The notes under the pieces: generated by a model
The model's database searches: none
Told to the model about the DNA's origin: nothing
What the model saw: only the letters and a program-made list of their open reading frames with translations
DNA from: Streptomyces sp. F001
GTDB lineage: Bacteria; Actinomycetota; Actinomycetes; Streptomycetales; Streptomycetaceae
Length of the DNA: 64,000 nt
NCBI RefSeq assembly: GCF_004187715.1
Contig: NZ_QZWF01000004.1
Coordinates: forward strand, 496,001-560,000
Direction of reading: 5' to 3'
Part shown: piece by piece, positions 22,337-30,851 of the stretch
Layout: each line of letters begins with the position of its first letter
Position numbering within the stretch: position 1 is the first letter of the stretch
Program-made: the position numbers and the translations under genes

Positions 22337-24793
22337 TCACTCAGCCGGGTCCGCTCCTGCGCCTGAGGAGATCAGCTCCCTGAGCTCCCCGACGACCGCC
22401 CGTTCGTCCGTTCCGTCCAGGGCAGCGAGGGCCGAGCGCCACTCCTCGTACGCCTCCTCGGCCCGCCCCTGGTCGCGCAGCAGCAGACCGTGCTGGTGGC
22501 GGGCGAGACCGTCGGTATATCGGTCGGCGCGGGCCTCCGCGCGGCGCAGCAGCTCCGCGCACTCGCGACCGGCGCGTTCGGCGAGACCGAGCAGCCGCAG
22601 GGCGCGGACCAGGCCGAGCCGGGTCTGGGACTCGCCGTGCCAGTCGCCATGACCGCCGAGGATGCGCAGGCTCTCCTCGAAGTGCTCCGCTGCGGCGTCC
22701 GGTTCACCGAGCGTGAGGTGGGCGTAGCCGATGTTGCAGTGCGCGGAGTGCTGCACGATGACGGCACCGACCTCGACGCCGATGGCGAGTGAGCGCCGGT
22801 GCTGTTCGATGGCGGCGCGGGGGTCCGTGTGCTCGTACAGGTTGCCGAGATGGCTGTAGGTGACGGCCTCGCCGTACGGGTCGTCCAGCTGCCGGGAGTA
22901 CTCCAGGCTCTGCCGCAGCGCGTCCTCGGACTCGGCGTACCGGCCCAGCCCTTCCAGCAGCAGCCCGCGGTTGTTGAGGCAGCGCCGGATCCAGGAGACG
23001 GCACCGAGCCGCCGCCAGATCTCCAGCGCCCGGTCGTTGAGCGCAAGCGCCTCGCTCTGACGTCCGCTCAGGAAGTGCAGTCTGGCGAGGTCGCCCAGCG
23101 CGTACGCCTCGGCTGCCGCGTCCTGAAGCCGCCGCGCCAGATCGAGCGCGGCCCGCCCGAGCAACCCCATCTCGGCGACGCGACCGCTGCGCTGGACGTA
23201 AGGGAAGAGCAGACGGAGGAGGGTGGAGAGCCAGGCAGGTCGGTTGTCCGTGCGTCGGTTGTGGTCCGGGCCGCGGTCGCCCCATCCTCGACGCCGCGCG
23301 TCCAGCCGCCGATCAGCCGGCCGCCGGCCCTCGAGGCGTCCGTCGTCCGCGCCCGGGTCAGCCCCCGTGTGCGCGTGGCGCTCGACCAGTGCGACCACAT
23401 TGGCGAGCTCGACATCCCCCCAGGCGAAGGCCGCTTCCGGGCTGTCGAACGGAGGAACCGTTCCCACCTGGGAGGCGTGTTCGGCGGGCTGGGTCGCGGT
23501 CGGGCGGCGGCGGTCGTCCTGGTCGAGGCCGGGTTCGACGATGGCGGTGAGGATGCGCTCGGCGACGGCGGCGTACCAGCGCAGGGCGGTCTCGGCCACG
23601 TCGTCGCCCTGGTCCGCCTCCGCAAGTTCCCGGGCGAAGTCCCGGACGAGGTCGTGGGGTGCGTAGCGGCCGTACGCCGTCTCCTCCAGGAGCGCCACGT
23701 CGACCAGCCGGTCCAGCGCGGCCTCGGCGCGCCGCTCGTCGGTGCCGGTGAGCCGGGCGAGCAGCGGCGCACCGTACGCGGGCAGATCCAGCGCGCCGAC
23801 GCGCCGCAGCGCCAGCGCCGCGTCCCGGTCGGCTTCGCGGTCGGAGGCGGCGAGCGCGTCGTGCGCGACGGCGAGGGAGCGGCGCACGCTCAGGTCGTCG
23901 TACTCCAGATGGTGCAACCGCCCTTCAGCGGCGGCCAGTTGCCCGGCGAGCACGTCCGGGGTGAGCGCCCGGCGGGCGGCGAGCCGGGCCGCGACGACGC
24001 GCAGGGCGAGCGGGAGCCGTCCGGTGAGTTCGACGAGCGGGTGGGCGGCGTCGAGGCCGTCCCGTCCGGAGACGGCGCGCAGCAGCTCCGCGCTCTCCGC
24101 GTCGGTCAGCGGCGCGAGCGGGAAGCGGCGGGCGCCGTCGAGGGCGGTCAGCGGGGAACGGCTGGTGACGATCACCGCGCAGCCGGTGCCGGCCGGCAGC
24201 AGCGGCCGTACCTGCGCAGCGCTCGCGGCGTCGTCCAGCACCATCAGCGTGCGCGTCGGCGCGAGCAGGGAGCGCAGCAACGCGGCTGCTGCATCGGGGT
24301 GTTCGGGGATACGGCAGGGCTCGGTACCCAGGTCGCGGAGCAGGGCGGTGAGTGCTTGGCCGGGGGTGAGGGGGGTCATGCCCGGAGTGGCGCCGTGCAG
24401 GTTGACATAGAGCTGCCCATCGGAGAAACGTTCCGCCATCCCATGCGCCACATGCAGCGCGAGGGCGCTCTTGCCGACCCCGGCCATACCGCTGACGACG
24501 GCCACGGCGGCCGGCGCAGCGAGAGCTCGGCGCAGTGCGCCCCGTACGTAGTGCCGTCCGGTGAAGTGGCCCGGCGGGCGGGAGTTGGGAGGGACGGGCA
24601 CGCGGGGCGCGGCGTCGGCCACCGGCCCGTCCCCCACGGACGGATCATCGGCACAGGTGGAACCACCGTCGCACGCCCCGCGGTCGTGCCGACCCTCACC
24701 ACCCGCGGCCGTACCCTCCTTGACCTCGCCGGACGGCCCCGCGAACCGCCCTCTCGCGGCCCCCCGCAACACCTCCATATGCGCCTCCCGCAC
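22337..24793 (-). CDS. SARP/AfsR-type regulator, NB-ARC and TPR part (separate frame)
   Basis: Second half of a large AfsR-like regulator. It opens with REAHMEVLRGAARG, the natural continuation of the BTAD domain. Then comes an NB-ARC ATPase (P-loop VVSGMAGVGKSALALHVAHG, Walker B TLMVLDDAAS, GRLPLALRVVAARLA) and, from about residue 480, a series of TPR-like repeats (AYALGDLARLHFLSGRQSEALALNDRALEIW; CLNNRGLLLEGLGRYAESEDAL; YSHLGNLYEHTDPRAAIEQH). The GTG at 24793 could start it alone, but the upstream frame holds the matching N-terminus. A one-base deletion in the G-rich stretch 24793-24802 separates them. The full protein would be about 1140 residues. Confidence 0.85.
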   Translation of the reverse strand: MREAHMEVLRGAARGRFAGPSGEVKEGTAAGGEGRHDRGACDGGSTCADDPSVGDGPVADAAPRVPVPPNSRPPGHFTGRHYVRGALRRALAAPAAVAVVSGMAGVGKSALALHVAHGMAERFSDGQLYVNLHGATPGMTPLTPGQALTALLRDLGTEPCRIPEHPDAAAALLRSLLAPTRTLMVLDDAASAAQVRPLLPAGTGCAVIVTSRSPLTALDGARRFPLAPLTDAESAELLRAVSGRDGLDAAHPLVELTGRLPLALRVVAARLAARRALTPDVLAGQLAAAEGRLHHLEYDDLSVRRSLAVAHDALAASDREADRDAALALRRVGALDLPAYGAPLLARLTGTDERRAEAALDRLVDVALLEETAYGRYAPHDLVRDFARELAEADQGDDVAETALRWYAAVAERILTAIVEPGLDQDDRRRPTATQPAEHASQVGTVPPFDSPEAAFAWGDVELANVVALVERHAHTGADPGADDGRLEGRRPADRRLDARRRGWGDRGPDHNRRTDNRPAWLSTLLRLLFPYVQRSGRVAEMGLLGRAALDLARRLQDAAAEAYALGDLARLHFLSGRQSEALALNDRALEIWRRLGAVSWIRRCLNNRGLLLEGLGRYAESEDALRQSLEYSRQLDDPYGEAVTYSHLGNLYEHTDPRAAIEQHRRSLAIGVEVGAVIVQHSAHCNIGYAHLTLGEPDAAAEHFEESLRILGGHGDWHGESQTRLGLVRALRLLGLAERAGRECAELLRRAEARADRYTDGLARHQHGLLLRDQGRAEEAYEEWRSALAALDGTDERAVVGELRELISSGAGADPAE

Positions 24794-25767
24794 CCCCGCC
24801 CCGGCTCGACCCCCAGCTCCTCGACGAGCCGGGCGCGAAGATCGCGATGGACGGCCAGCGCCTCCGCACGGCGGCCGGTTCGGTGCAGGGCGAGCATCAG
24901 CTGGCGGTGGTACGCCTCCCGCAGCGGATACTCAGCAGCCAGTGCTGCCAACTCCGGTACGACACCGGCAAGTCGCTCACCACCGAGGGCCAGCTCGGCG
25001 TCGTACCGCCACTCCCGCAGGAGCAGCCGCGCCTCGATCAGCCGCTGCACGAAGGCGTACCCGCCCACCTCGGGCGGCAGCCCGCTCAGCGGCGCCCCCC
25101 GCCACAGCGCGAGCGCCCCCGCGCACTCGTGCACCGTGCGCTCCCAGTCCCGCCCGGCGTGCGCGGCGCGCGCCGCTGCGACATGCGCCTCGAAGACGTG
25201 GACGTCCAGCTCGCCCTGTTCGACCCGCAGCAGGTACCCCGGCTGCACCGCGCGCAACCGTTCGGGATCGTCGAGCAGCCGGCGCAGCCGGGCGACATGG
25301 TTGTGCAGGGAGGCGTGCGCGGACGCAGGGGGTGCCCCGCCCCACAACGCGTCCTTCAGCGACTCGGCCGGAACGACCCGACCGGCTTCCAACAGCAGCG
25401 CGGCGAGCAGAACACGAGCCTTGGCACTACGGACGGCACGCACCGCGAGCGCCGGCTGCCCGGCGCCCACGCCCGCGCTCCGTACTCCTTCCCCACCTGC
25501 GCTCGCACCCCACGCGCCCGCGCGCCGAGCAGCAACCGCACCGCCCGCACTCCCCGCGCCCCCGACACCACCAGCGGCCCCAGCAGCCCCAGCTGCCCCA
25601 ATGTCTCCAACGCGCCCGGCTGCCCCAAGCTCCCCAGCGCCCGCGGCGCCGTCCGACCCACAGGGCTCGCACCACTCCGCCTCACACGGCTCGTACAGCA
25701 CAGGCGGCCCCAGCAAACCGAACCGCAGTCCGAACCGAGGCCCGCACCGCAGTTCGCCCTGCATCAC
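24376..25767 (-). CDS. SARP/AfsR-type regulator, DNA-binding and BTAD part
   Basis: N-terminal half of the same regulator. FGLLGPPVLY is the first strand of the OmpR-like winged helix. It is followed not by the usual short loop but by a low-complexity Ala/Gly insert of about 75 residues (AAGAAGAAGGVGGAGSAGG type). The domain resumes with KARVLLAALLLEAGRVVPAESLKDALWG and HASLHNHVARLRRLLDD. The BTAD domain follows (ELDVHVFEAHVAAARAA ... REAYHRQLMLALHRTGRRAEALAVHRDLRARLVEELGVEPG). Homology ends at about 24800; the rest of the frame to 24376 is out of frame. GTG 25767 (GGAAGG upstream) is preferred over the start at 25857. Confidence 0.85.
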   Translation of the reverse strand: MMQGELRCGPRFGLRFGLLGPPVLYEPCEAEWCEPCGSDGAAGAGELGAAGRVGDIGAAGAAGAAGGVGGAGSAGGAVAARRAGAWGASAGGEGVRSAGVGAGQPALAVRAVRSAKARVLLAALLLEAGRVVPAESLKDALWGGAPPASAHASLHNHVARLRRLLDDPERLRAVQPGYLLRVEQGELDVHVFEAHVAAARAAHAGRDWERTVHECAGALALWRGAPLSGLPPEVGGYAFVQRLIEARLLLREWRYDAELALGGERLAGVVPELAALAAEYPLREAYHRQLMLALHRTGRRAEALAVHRDLRARLVEELGVEPGRGCGRRIWRCCGGPREGGSRGRPARSRRVRPRVVRVGTTAGRATVVPPVPMIRPWGTGRWPTPRPACPSLPTPARRATSPDGTTYGAHCAELSLRRPPWPSSAVWPGSARAPSRCMWRMGWRNVSPMGSSMSTCTAPLRA

Positions 25768-26004
25768 ACCGCCCACAGCCTTCCCGCGCGCCCGCGCCGC
25801 CCGACCGCGCTCCACGACGGAGGACCACCATTCCTGGCGGATTTCCGCCCTCGTCACGGCGGTTTCCCGCCACCTGCACCATGACGGCCTCCGCCGGAGT
25901 CCGCTACCGTTCCGGCCGTTTCCCGGTACCGATCCCGGCGCAGCCGGGCGACTTCACGCCAATTGGCCGACAACAACATGGAGAACCGTTGGCCATATGT
26001 TAGC

Positions 26005-26044
26005 GATCCGTTGGTGGGGCCTGATGTGATCACCACAACGGATC
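26005..26044. promoter_or_regulatory. Imperfect inverted repeat in the divergent SARP/dehydrogenase gap
   Basis: Arms GATCCGTTGGTG (26005-26016) and CACCACAACGGATC (26031-26044) pair with two unpaired bases. It lies near the middle of the 453-bp gap 25768-26220, which otherwise holds no gene I can support. It may be an operator or a transcript hairpin. Confidence 0.45.
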
Positions 26045-26220
26045 TGGCCCGACGGTGCGCGCGTCACGCGTCGCTCGGGGGAGTGTCGCCGCCGCGGCCG
26101 GATTCGGGGACGCCTGTGGGCTCCGGTCGGCTGAGGTGAACGACCGGGGCCCGCGTCCCTCCACGCGGGATCGCCCGCCACCCTTGGGTGAGACACCGAC
26201 ACCCCGGGGAGAGAACCGAC

Positions 26221-27179
26221 ATGCGATTCCGCTGCGCCGTGCTCGACGACCACCAGAACGTCGCGACCTCCGTCGCCGACTGGTCACCGGTGAGCGACCG
26301 GGTGGAGGTCGTCACCTTCTCCGAACATTTCACCACCGAGGACGAACTCGCCACGGCCCTCGCGGACTTCGACTTCGTGGTGACCCTGCGCGAACGCGTC
26401 CGTTTCCCGGCCTCTGTCCTGAACCGTCTCCCCCGCCTCAAGCTGCTGATCGCCTCGGGCATGCGCAACTCGGTGATCGACTACGCCGCCGCCCGCGCAG
26501 GCGACGTCACCGTGTGCGGCACGGAGAGCTCCTCCACTCCCCCGGTCGAACTCACCTGGGCCCTGCTGCTGGGTCTGACCCGCGGAATCGTCCAGGAGAA
26601 CAACGCCCTGCGCGCCGGCGGCCCCTGGCAGTCGACGGTCGGCGCCGACCTGCACGGCCGCAGGCTCGGCCTGCTGGGCCTCGGCAAGATCGGCAGCCGG
26701 GTCGCCCGGATCGGCCTCGCCTTCGGCATGGAGGTCACCGCCTGGAGCCAGAACCTCACCGAGGACCGGGCGGACGAGGTCGGAGTGCACCGGTCCGCCA
26801 CCAAGGAGGACCTCCTCACGACCAGCGACTTCGTCTCCGTCCACCTGGCCCTCGGCGACCGCACCCGTGGCCTGCTCGGCCCCGCCGAACTCGCCCTCCT
26901 GAAGCCGACCGCCTACCTGATCAACACCTCGCGCGCGGCGATCGTCGACCAGGACGCCCTGCTCACCGCCCTGCACGAGGGCCGCATCGCCGGCGCGGCC
27001 GTCGACGTCTTCGACACGGAACCCCTCCCCACCGACCACCCGATGCGCACGGCCCCCGCCTCCTGGCCACCCCCCACCTCGGCTACGTCACCCAGGCCAA
27101 CTACGAGCGCTACTACGGCCAGGCCGTCGACAACATCCGTGCCTACCTCGCCGGAAACCCGGTACGCCTCCTCGGCTGA
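26221..27179 (+). CDS. D-2-hydroxyacid dehydrogenase, frame-disrupted near the C-terminus
   Basis: NAD-dependent oxidoreductase of the D-isomer 2-hydroxyacid dehydrogenase family. It has the catalytic-domain start RFRCAVLDDHQN, the dinucleotide motif GLLGLGKIGSRVARIG (about 157-172), and ATSARAAIV-like LINTSRAAIVDQDALLTALHEGRIAGAAVDVFDTEPLP with the catalytic arginine and glutamate region. At 27053-27057 a C5 run appears to be one base short: after HPMRTAP the expected RLLATPHLGYVTQANYERYYGQAVDN with the catalytic histidine is in the next frame, ending at 27179. Uncorrected, the frame runs on to 27558. ATG 26221 has GGAGAG upstream. Corrected length is 319 residues, normal for the family. Confidence 0.88.
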
Positions 27180-27530
27180 CCCGCCCCCGCCATCTCACGC
27201 AGCCAGGGCTCGAGCCCGCTCAGCGGGACCGGAGGGCCACAACAGCAGCAACGGTGCCCCCGCAGGGGCAAGTCTCTTCAGGCTTCTGCACCTCTGTGGC
27301 CGGCCCCTGGCTCGGCCGGCGCGTACCCGGTGGTCCGGCCGGTCAAGTACCGCAGGGCGTGGCCGGGCAGACCGATCGCCCCGACCACACCGTCGGGCAG
27401 GAGGGGGCTCACCGAGCGGCGTTCCGGCCGCCGGTCAGAGAGAGACGCTGACGCCGGCCTGCTGGTACTGGCCACGGCGCCGAGGACCTCGTTCTGGGCG
27501 GCGGCGGTTGCGCATTCAATGTGCTGAACG
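27180..27530. other. Gap without a supportable gene
   Basis: The 350 bases between the dehydrogenase and the tRNA terminator contain only short open frames with no family resemblance. I found no repeats, no integrase remnant and no copy of the tRNA 3' end. From memory of S. coelicolor gene order, this is about where two distant chromosomal blocks meet. Confidence 0.5.
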
Positions 27531-27567
27531 AAAAAAGCCCAGCTCGGACCGTGTCTGAGCTGGGCTT
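27531..27567 (-). terminator. Intrinsic terminator of tRNA-Thr
   Basis: An 11-bp stem (AAGCCCAGCTC 27535-27545 with GAGCTGGGCTT 27557-27567) is followed on the minus strand by a run of six T (27531-27536). It begins 6 bases after the tRNA end. Confidence 0.9.
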
Positions 27568-27573
27568 CAGTGG

Positions 27574-27647
27574 AGCCGCCTTCGGGATTCGAACCCGAGA
27601 CCTACGCATTACGAGTGCGTTGCTCTGGCCATCTGAGCTAAGGCGGC
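27574..27647 (-). tRNA. tRNA-Thr (anticodon CGT)
   Basis: Reading the minus strand: acceptor GCCGCCT pairs with AGGCGGC, followed by T73. D-arm AGCTCAGATGGCCAGAGC; anticodon stem-loop CGCACTCGTAATGCG with anticodon CGT (Thr, ACG codons); T-arm TCGGGTTCGAATCCCGA. All four stems form. The CCA end is not fully encoded. No integrase is nearby. Confidence 0.96.
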
Positions 27648-27756
27648 GCGCCGTCCGCACTATGGTGCGATCAGCAACGTCGGTAAGTCTACACAGATTC
27701 CGGCGGTGCTCCGTACCAGCCCCGGAGCCCGAGGATGCCGGGGCTGGTGACGTGCG

Positions 27757-29325
27757 TCATGAGCAGCGCTTTCCCTCCGCCGGAGGGGTGCCGCGCAGAA
27801 GGTACGCGTTGATCGTGCGGTCGATGCAGTCGCTGCCGCGGCCGTAGGCGGTGTGGCCGTCGCCCTGGTGGGTGAGGAGGCGGCCGGAGGAGAGCTGGCG
27901 GGACAGGGACTGGGCCCAGCGGTACGGGGTCGCCGGGTCCCGGGTGGTGCCGACCACGACGATCGGGGCGGCGCCCTTCGCCTCGATGCGCTTCGGCTCG
28001 CCGGTGGCCGCGACCGGCCAGTACGCGCAGTTCAGGGCGGCCCAGGCGAGGGTCTCGCCGAAGACCGGGGATGCCTTCTCGAAGGCGGGGAGCGACTCAC
28101 GGACCTGGTCCGGGGTGTCGAAGGCGGGCGGGAGGTCCAGACAGTTCACGGCGGCGTTGGCGAACATCAGGTTCGAGTATTCGCCGTCGGGGTCCCGCTC
28201 GTAGTACGTGTCGGACAGGGCCAGCAGACCCGCGCCGTCGTTCTTCTTCATCGCCGAGGTCAGCGCCTCGCGCAAGTGCGGCCAGGCCGCCTCGTCGTAC
28301 ATCGCCGCGATCACGCCGGTGGTGCCGAGGGACTCGGTGAGCCTGCGGCCGTCCGCGTCGCCGGTGGGCAGCGGCCTCGCGTCGAGCTTGTCGAAGAACG
28401 CCTTCAGGTTGCGTCCGACCTGCTCCGGTGGCGTCCCCGGCTTGCCGAGAGGACAGTCGGTGTGCCGTACGCAGTCCTTCGCGAACGCGGTCAGCGCCGT
28501 CTCGAAGCCCGCCGTCTGGTCGAGGTTCAGCCGACGCGCGGGCAGCGACGGGTCCAATGCGCCGTCCAGGACGAGCCGTCCCGCCCGCTGCGGGAAGAGC
28601 CCGGCGTACGTCGCTCCGAGGAATGTGCCGTACGACGCCCCCACATACGTCAGCTTCTCGTCCCCGAGGACCGCCCGCAGGACGTCCATGTCCCGGGCCG
28701 CCTCGACTGTCGAGATGTGCCGCAGCAGCTCGGGCGAGTGCTTGCCGCACCCTTCCGCGAACTCCTTGTAGGCGTCCACGAGTCCGTCGACCTCCCGCTT
28801 GTCGTCGGGCGTGACGTCGGTCTGCGTGTACGTGTCCATCTCTCGCGCGTCGAGACACTCGACGGGCTCGCTGCGGGCGACACCGCGCGGATCGACCGCG
28901 ACCAGGTCGTAGCGGGCGCGGACCTCCGCCGGGTAGCCGACACCGGCGTACGACTGGAGGTAGGTGATCGCGGAGCCGCCCGGTCCGCCCGGGTTCACCA
29001 GCAGCGAGCCCAGCCGTTTGCCCGGGCCTGTGGCCTTCTTGCGGGCCACGGCCAGCCGCACGTCGCCCTCGGCCGGCTCGGCGTAGTCGAGTGGCACGCG
29101 CAGGGTGGCGCACTCGAAGCCGGGGACACCGCAGGCACGCCATTTCAGCTTCTGCCCGTAGTACGGAGCCAGGTCGGACGGGGTGGCCCGGGGCAGCGCG
29201 GTCAGCTCCGCCGCCCCGGCCGCGGAGCTGGCCGAACTCGTCGAGCTCCCGGAGGAACAGGCGGAGAGGAACAGCGCCGCGACGGCGACGAGGGTGGCTC
29301 CGGTACGGGACCTGGCACTGAACAT
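27757..29325 (-). CDS. Secreted alpha/beta-hydrolase lipoprotein (tripeptidyl aminopeptidase-like)
   Basis: Exported serine peptidase of the Streptomyces Tap/Slp family, probably removing N-terminal tripeptides or processing cell-wall or secreted proteins. The signal peptide has lipobox FLSAC. Key motifs are the oxyanion region VNPGGPGGSA, nucleophile GASYGTF (serine about residue 234), a C-terminal TAP-like domain with GTTRDPATPYRWA (aspartate) and HQGDGHTAYGRGSDCI (histidine). There are several paired cysteines (CGVPGFEC, CVRHTDC). ATG 29325 has AAGGA upstream; the ATG at 29361 would add an unneeded leader. The 522-residue length is typical. Confidence 0.92.
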   Translation of the reverse strand: MFSARSRTGATLVAVAALFLSACSSGSSTSSASSAAGAAELTALPRATPSDLAPYYGQKLKWRACGVPGFECATLRVPLDYAEPAEGDVRLAVARKKATGPGKRLGSLLVNPGGPGGSAITYLQSYAGVGYPAEVRARYDLVAVDPRGVARSEPVECLDAREMDTYTQTDVTPDDKREVDGLVDAYKEFAEGCGKHSPELLRHISTVEAARDMDVLRAVLGDEKLTYVGASYGTFLGATYAGLFPQRAGRLVLDGALDPSLPARRLNLDQTAGFETALTAFAKDCVRHTDCPLGKPGTPPEQVGRNLKAFFDKLDARPLPTGDADGRRLTESLGTTGVIAAMYDEAAWPHLREALTSAMKKNDGAGLLALSDTYYERDPDGEYSNLMFANAAVNCLDLPPAFDTPDQVRESLPAFEKASPVFGETLAWAALNCAYWPVAATGEPKRIEAKGAAPIVVVGTTRDPATPYRWAQSLSRQLSSGRLLTHQGDGHTAYGRGSDCIDRTINAYLLRGTPPAEGKRCS

Positions 29326-29549
29326 GGTCCTTGACCAGCGGTGGGTGCGCCTTGTGTACATTCAGCGAGCGTAACGCTGTGCGATGGATTGGGCACGGCG
29401 TGTACCGCTTGTGCCACGGACGAGTGCGGGCTGTCCCTCGAACGAGGTATGCGTCAACACGACGCCCACGGCAAAGGGCTTCACTCCGCCTGACCGGCAC
29501 GCGCCAGGTGCGCCACCGCGGCCGGCCCACGGCTGGGCGGCCCGCCACG

Positions 29550-30755
29550 TCACCCCGATCTGAGCGCCATCGTCATCGCCTCCACGGCCAGCAGGGGCGC
29601 CATATTGCGGTCGAGGGCGTCGCGGCAGGCGGCGATCGCCTCGATGCGGCGCAGGGTGGACTCGGGGGAGCTGCCGCGGGCGAGCCGCTCCAGGGTGTCC
29701 TCGGCGTCCGTGTTGGCGAGCGCGATCCGGGAGCCGAGCTGGAGGGCGAGGACATCGCGGTAGAAGGCGGTGAGGTCGGTGAGCGCGAGGTCGAGGCTGT
29801 CACGCTGGGTACGCGTCCTGCGGCGCTTCTGCTTGTCCTCCAGCTCCTTCATCACGCCCGCCGTACCGCGCGGCATCCGGCCGCCCTGGGCCGCGCCCAG
29901 CGCTGCCTTCAGCTCCTCGGTCTCCTTGACGTCCATCTCCTCGGCGAGCTGCTTGGCGTCCTCCGCGGCCGCGTCGACCAGCTCCTGGGCGGCCTTGAAG
30001 CAGCCGCCGATGTCATCGATACGGAGCGGCAGCTTCAGCACGGTGGCCCGGCGTTCTCGGGCAGCCGGGTCGGTGGCGAGTCGGCGGGCCCGGTCCACAT
30101 GCCCCTGCGTCGCACGGGCCGCCGCGGCCGCGACATCCGGTTCGACGCCCTCGCGTCGTACGAGCATGTCGGCGACGGCGTCCACGGAGGGCGTGCGCAG
30201 GTTCAGGTGGCGGCAGCGGGAGCGGATGGTGGGCAGGACGTCTTCGAGGGAAGGGGCGCACAGCAGCCAGACCGTGCGGGGGGCGGGCTCCTCGACGGCC
30301 TTGAGGACGGCGTTGGCGGACTTCTCGTTCAGCCGCTCGGCGTCCTCGACAAGGATCACCTGCCAGCGGCCGTTCGCCGGTGAGGTGAACGACTTGCGCA
30401 CCGTGTCCCGCATGTCGTCGACGAGGATCTGAGCGCCCACGGCCACGACGGTGGTGACGTCGGCGTGGGTGCCGACCAGCGCTGTGTGACACCCGTCGCA
30501 GAAGCCGCAGCCGGGGGCGCCGCCCAGCGCGCGGTCGGGGCTCACGCACTGCAACGCGGCGGCGAACGCCCGCGCCACCTGCGTCCGCCCCGCCCCGGGC
30601 GGCCCGGTGAACAGCCAGGCGTGCGTCATTCTGGACGCCTCGGGCAGCGGGGCGTCGGCCGCGGCTGCGGTCACCAGGGCGTCGGCGTCCCGGGCAGCGG
30701 CGGTGAGCTGCTCGCTCACCTTCTCCTGCCCGACGAGGTCGTCCCACACGCTCAT
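29550..30755 (-). CDS. holB: DNA polymerase III delta' subunit
   Basis: Clamp-loader subunit. The 401 residues have the AAA+ pattern of delta': WDDLVGQEKVSEQL, FTGPPGAGRTQVARAFA (degenerate P-loop: GR replaces GK), the zinc ribbon CGFCDGC, LVEDAERLNEKSANAVLKAVEEPAPRTVWLL and the SRC motif RSRCRHLNLR. The C-terminal two thirds is helical with an Arg/Lys stretch. ATG 30755. It lies 96 bases downstream of tmk on the same strand; the tmk-holB pairing is conserved in many bacteria. Like other delta' proteins, it is not expected to hydrolyse ATP. Confidence 0.95.
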   Translation of the reverse strand: MSVWDDLVGQEKVSEQLTAAARDADALVTAAAADAPLPEASRMTHAWLFTGPPGAGRTQVARAFAAALQCVSPDRALGGAPGCGFCDGCHTALVGTHADVTTVVAVGAQILVDDMRDTVRKSFTSPANGRWQVILVEDAERLNEKSANAVLKAVEEPAPRTVWLLCAPSLEDVLPTIRSRCRHLNLRTPSVDAVADMLVRREGVEPDVAAAAARATQGHVDRARRLATDPAARERRATVLKLPLRIDDIGGCFKAAQELVDAAAEDAKQLAEEMDVKETEELKAALGAAQGGRMPRGTAGVMKELEDKQKRRRTRTQRDSLDLALTDLTAFYRDVLALQLGSRIALANTDAEDTLERLARGSSPESTLRRIEAIAACRDALDRNMAPLLAVEAMTMALRSG

Positions 30756-30851
30756 GGGTCACGCCGCCCTTCCGTCACACTTCGCGGTACGCCATCCATT
30801 GTGGGGGCGACCACTGACAACGGAGCCCGCGCCGGCCTCCACCCCCGCAGT

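Noticed and set aside
22799..26029. 1076-residue plus-strand open frame
   Set aside because: Antisense shadow of the SARP regulator. Its sequence is Arg/Ser/Pro runs without domains.
27180..27647. tRNA-Thr considered as an occupied integration site
   Set aside because: No integrase, no duplicated tRNA 3' end and no phage or plasmid genes are visible in the window. Only a synteny argument remains, reported separately.
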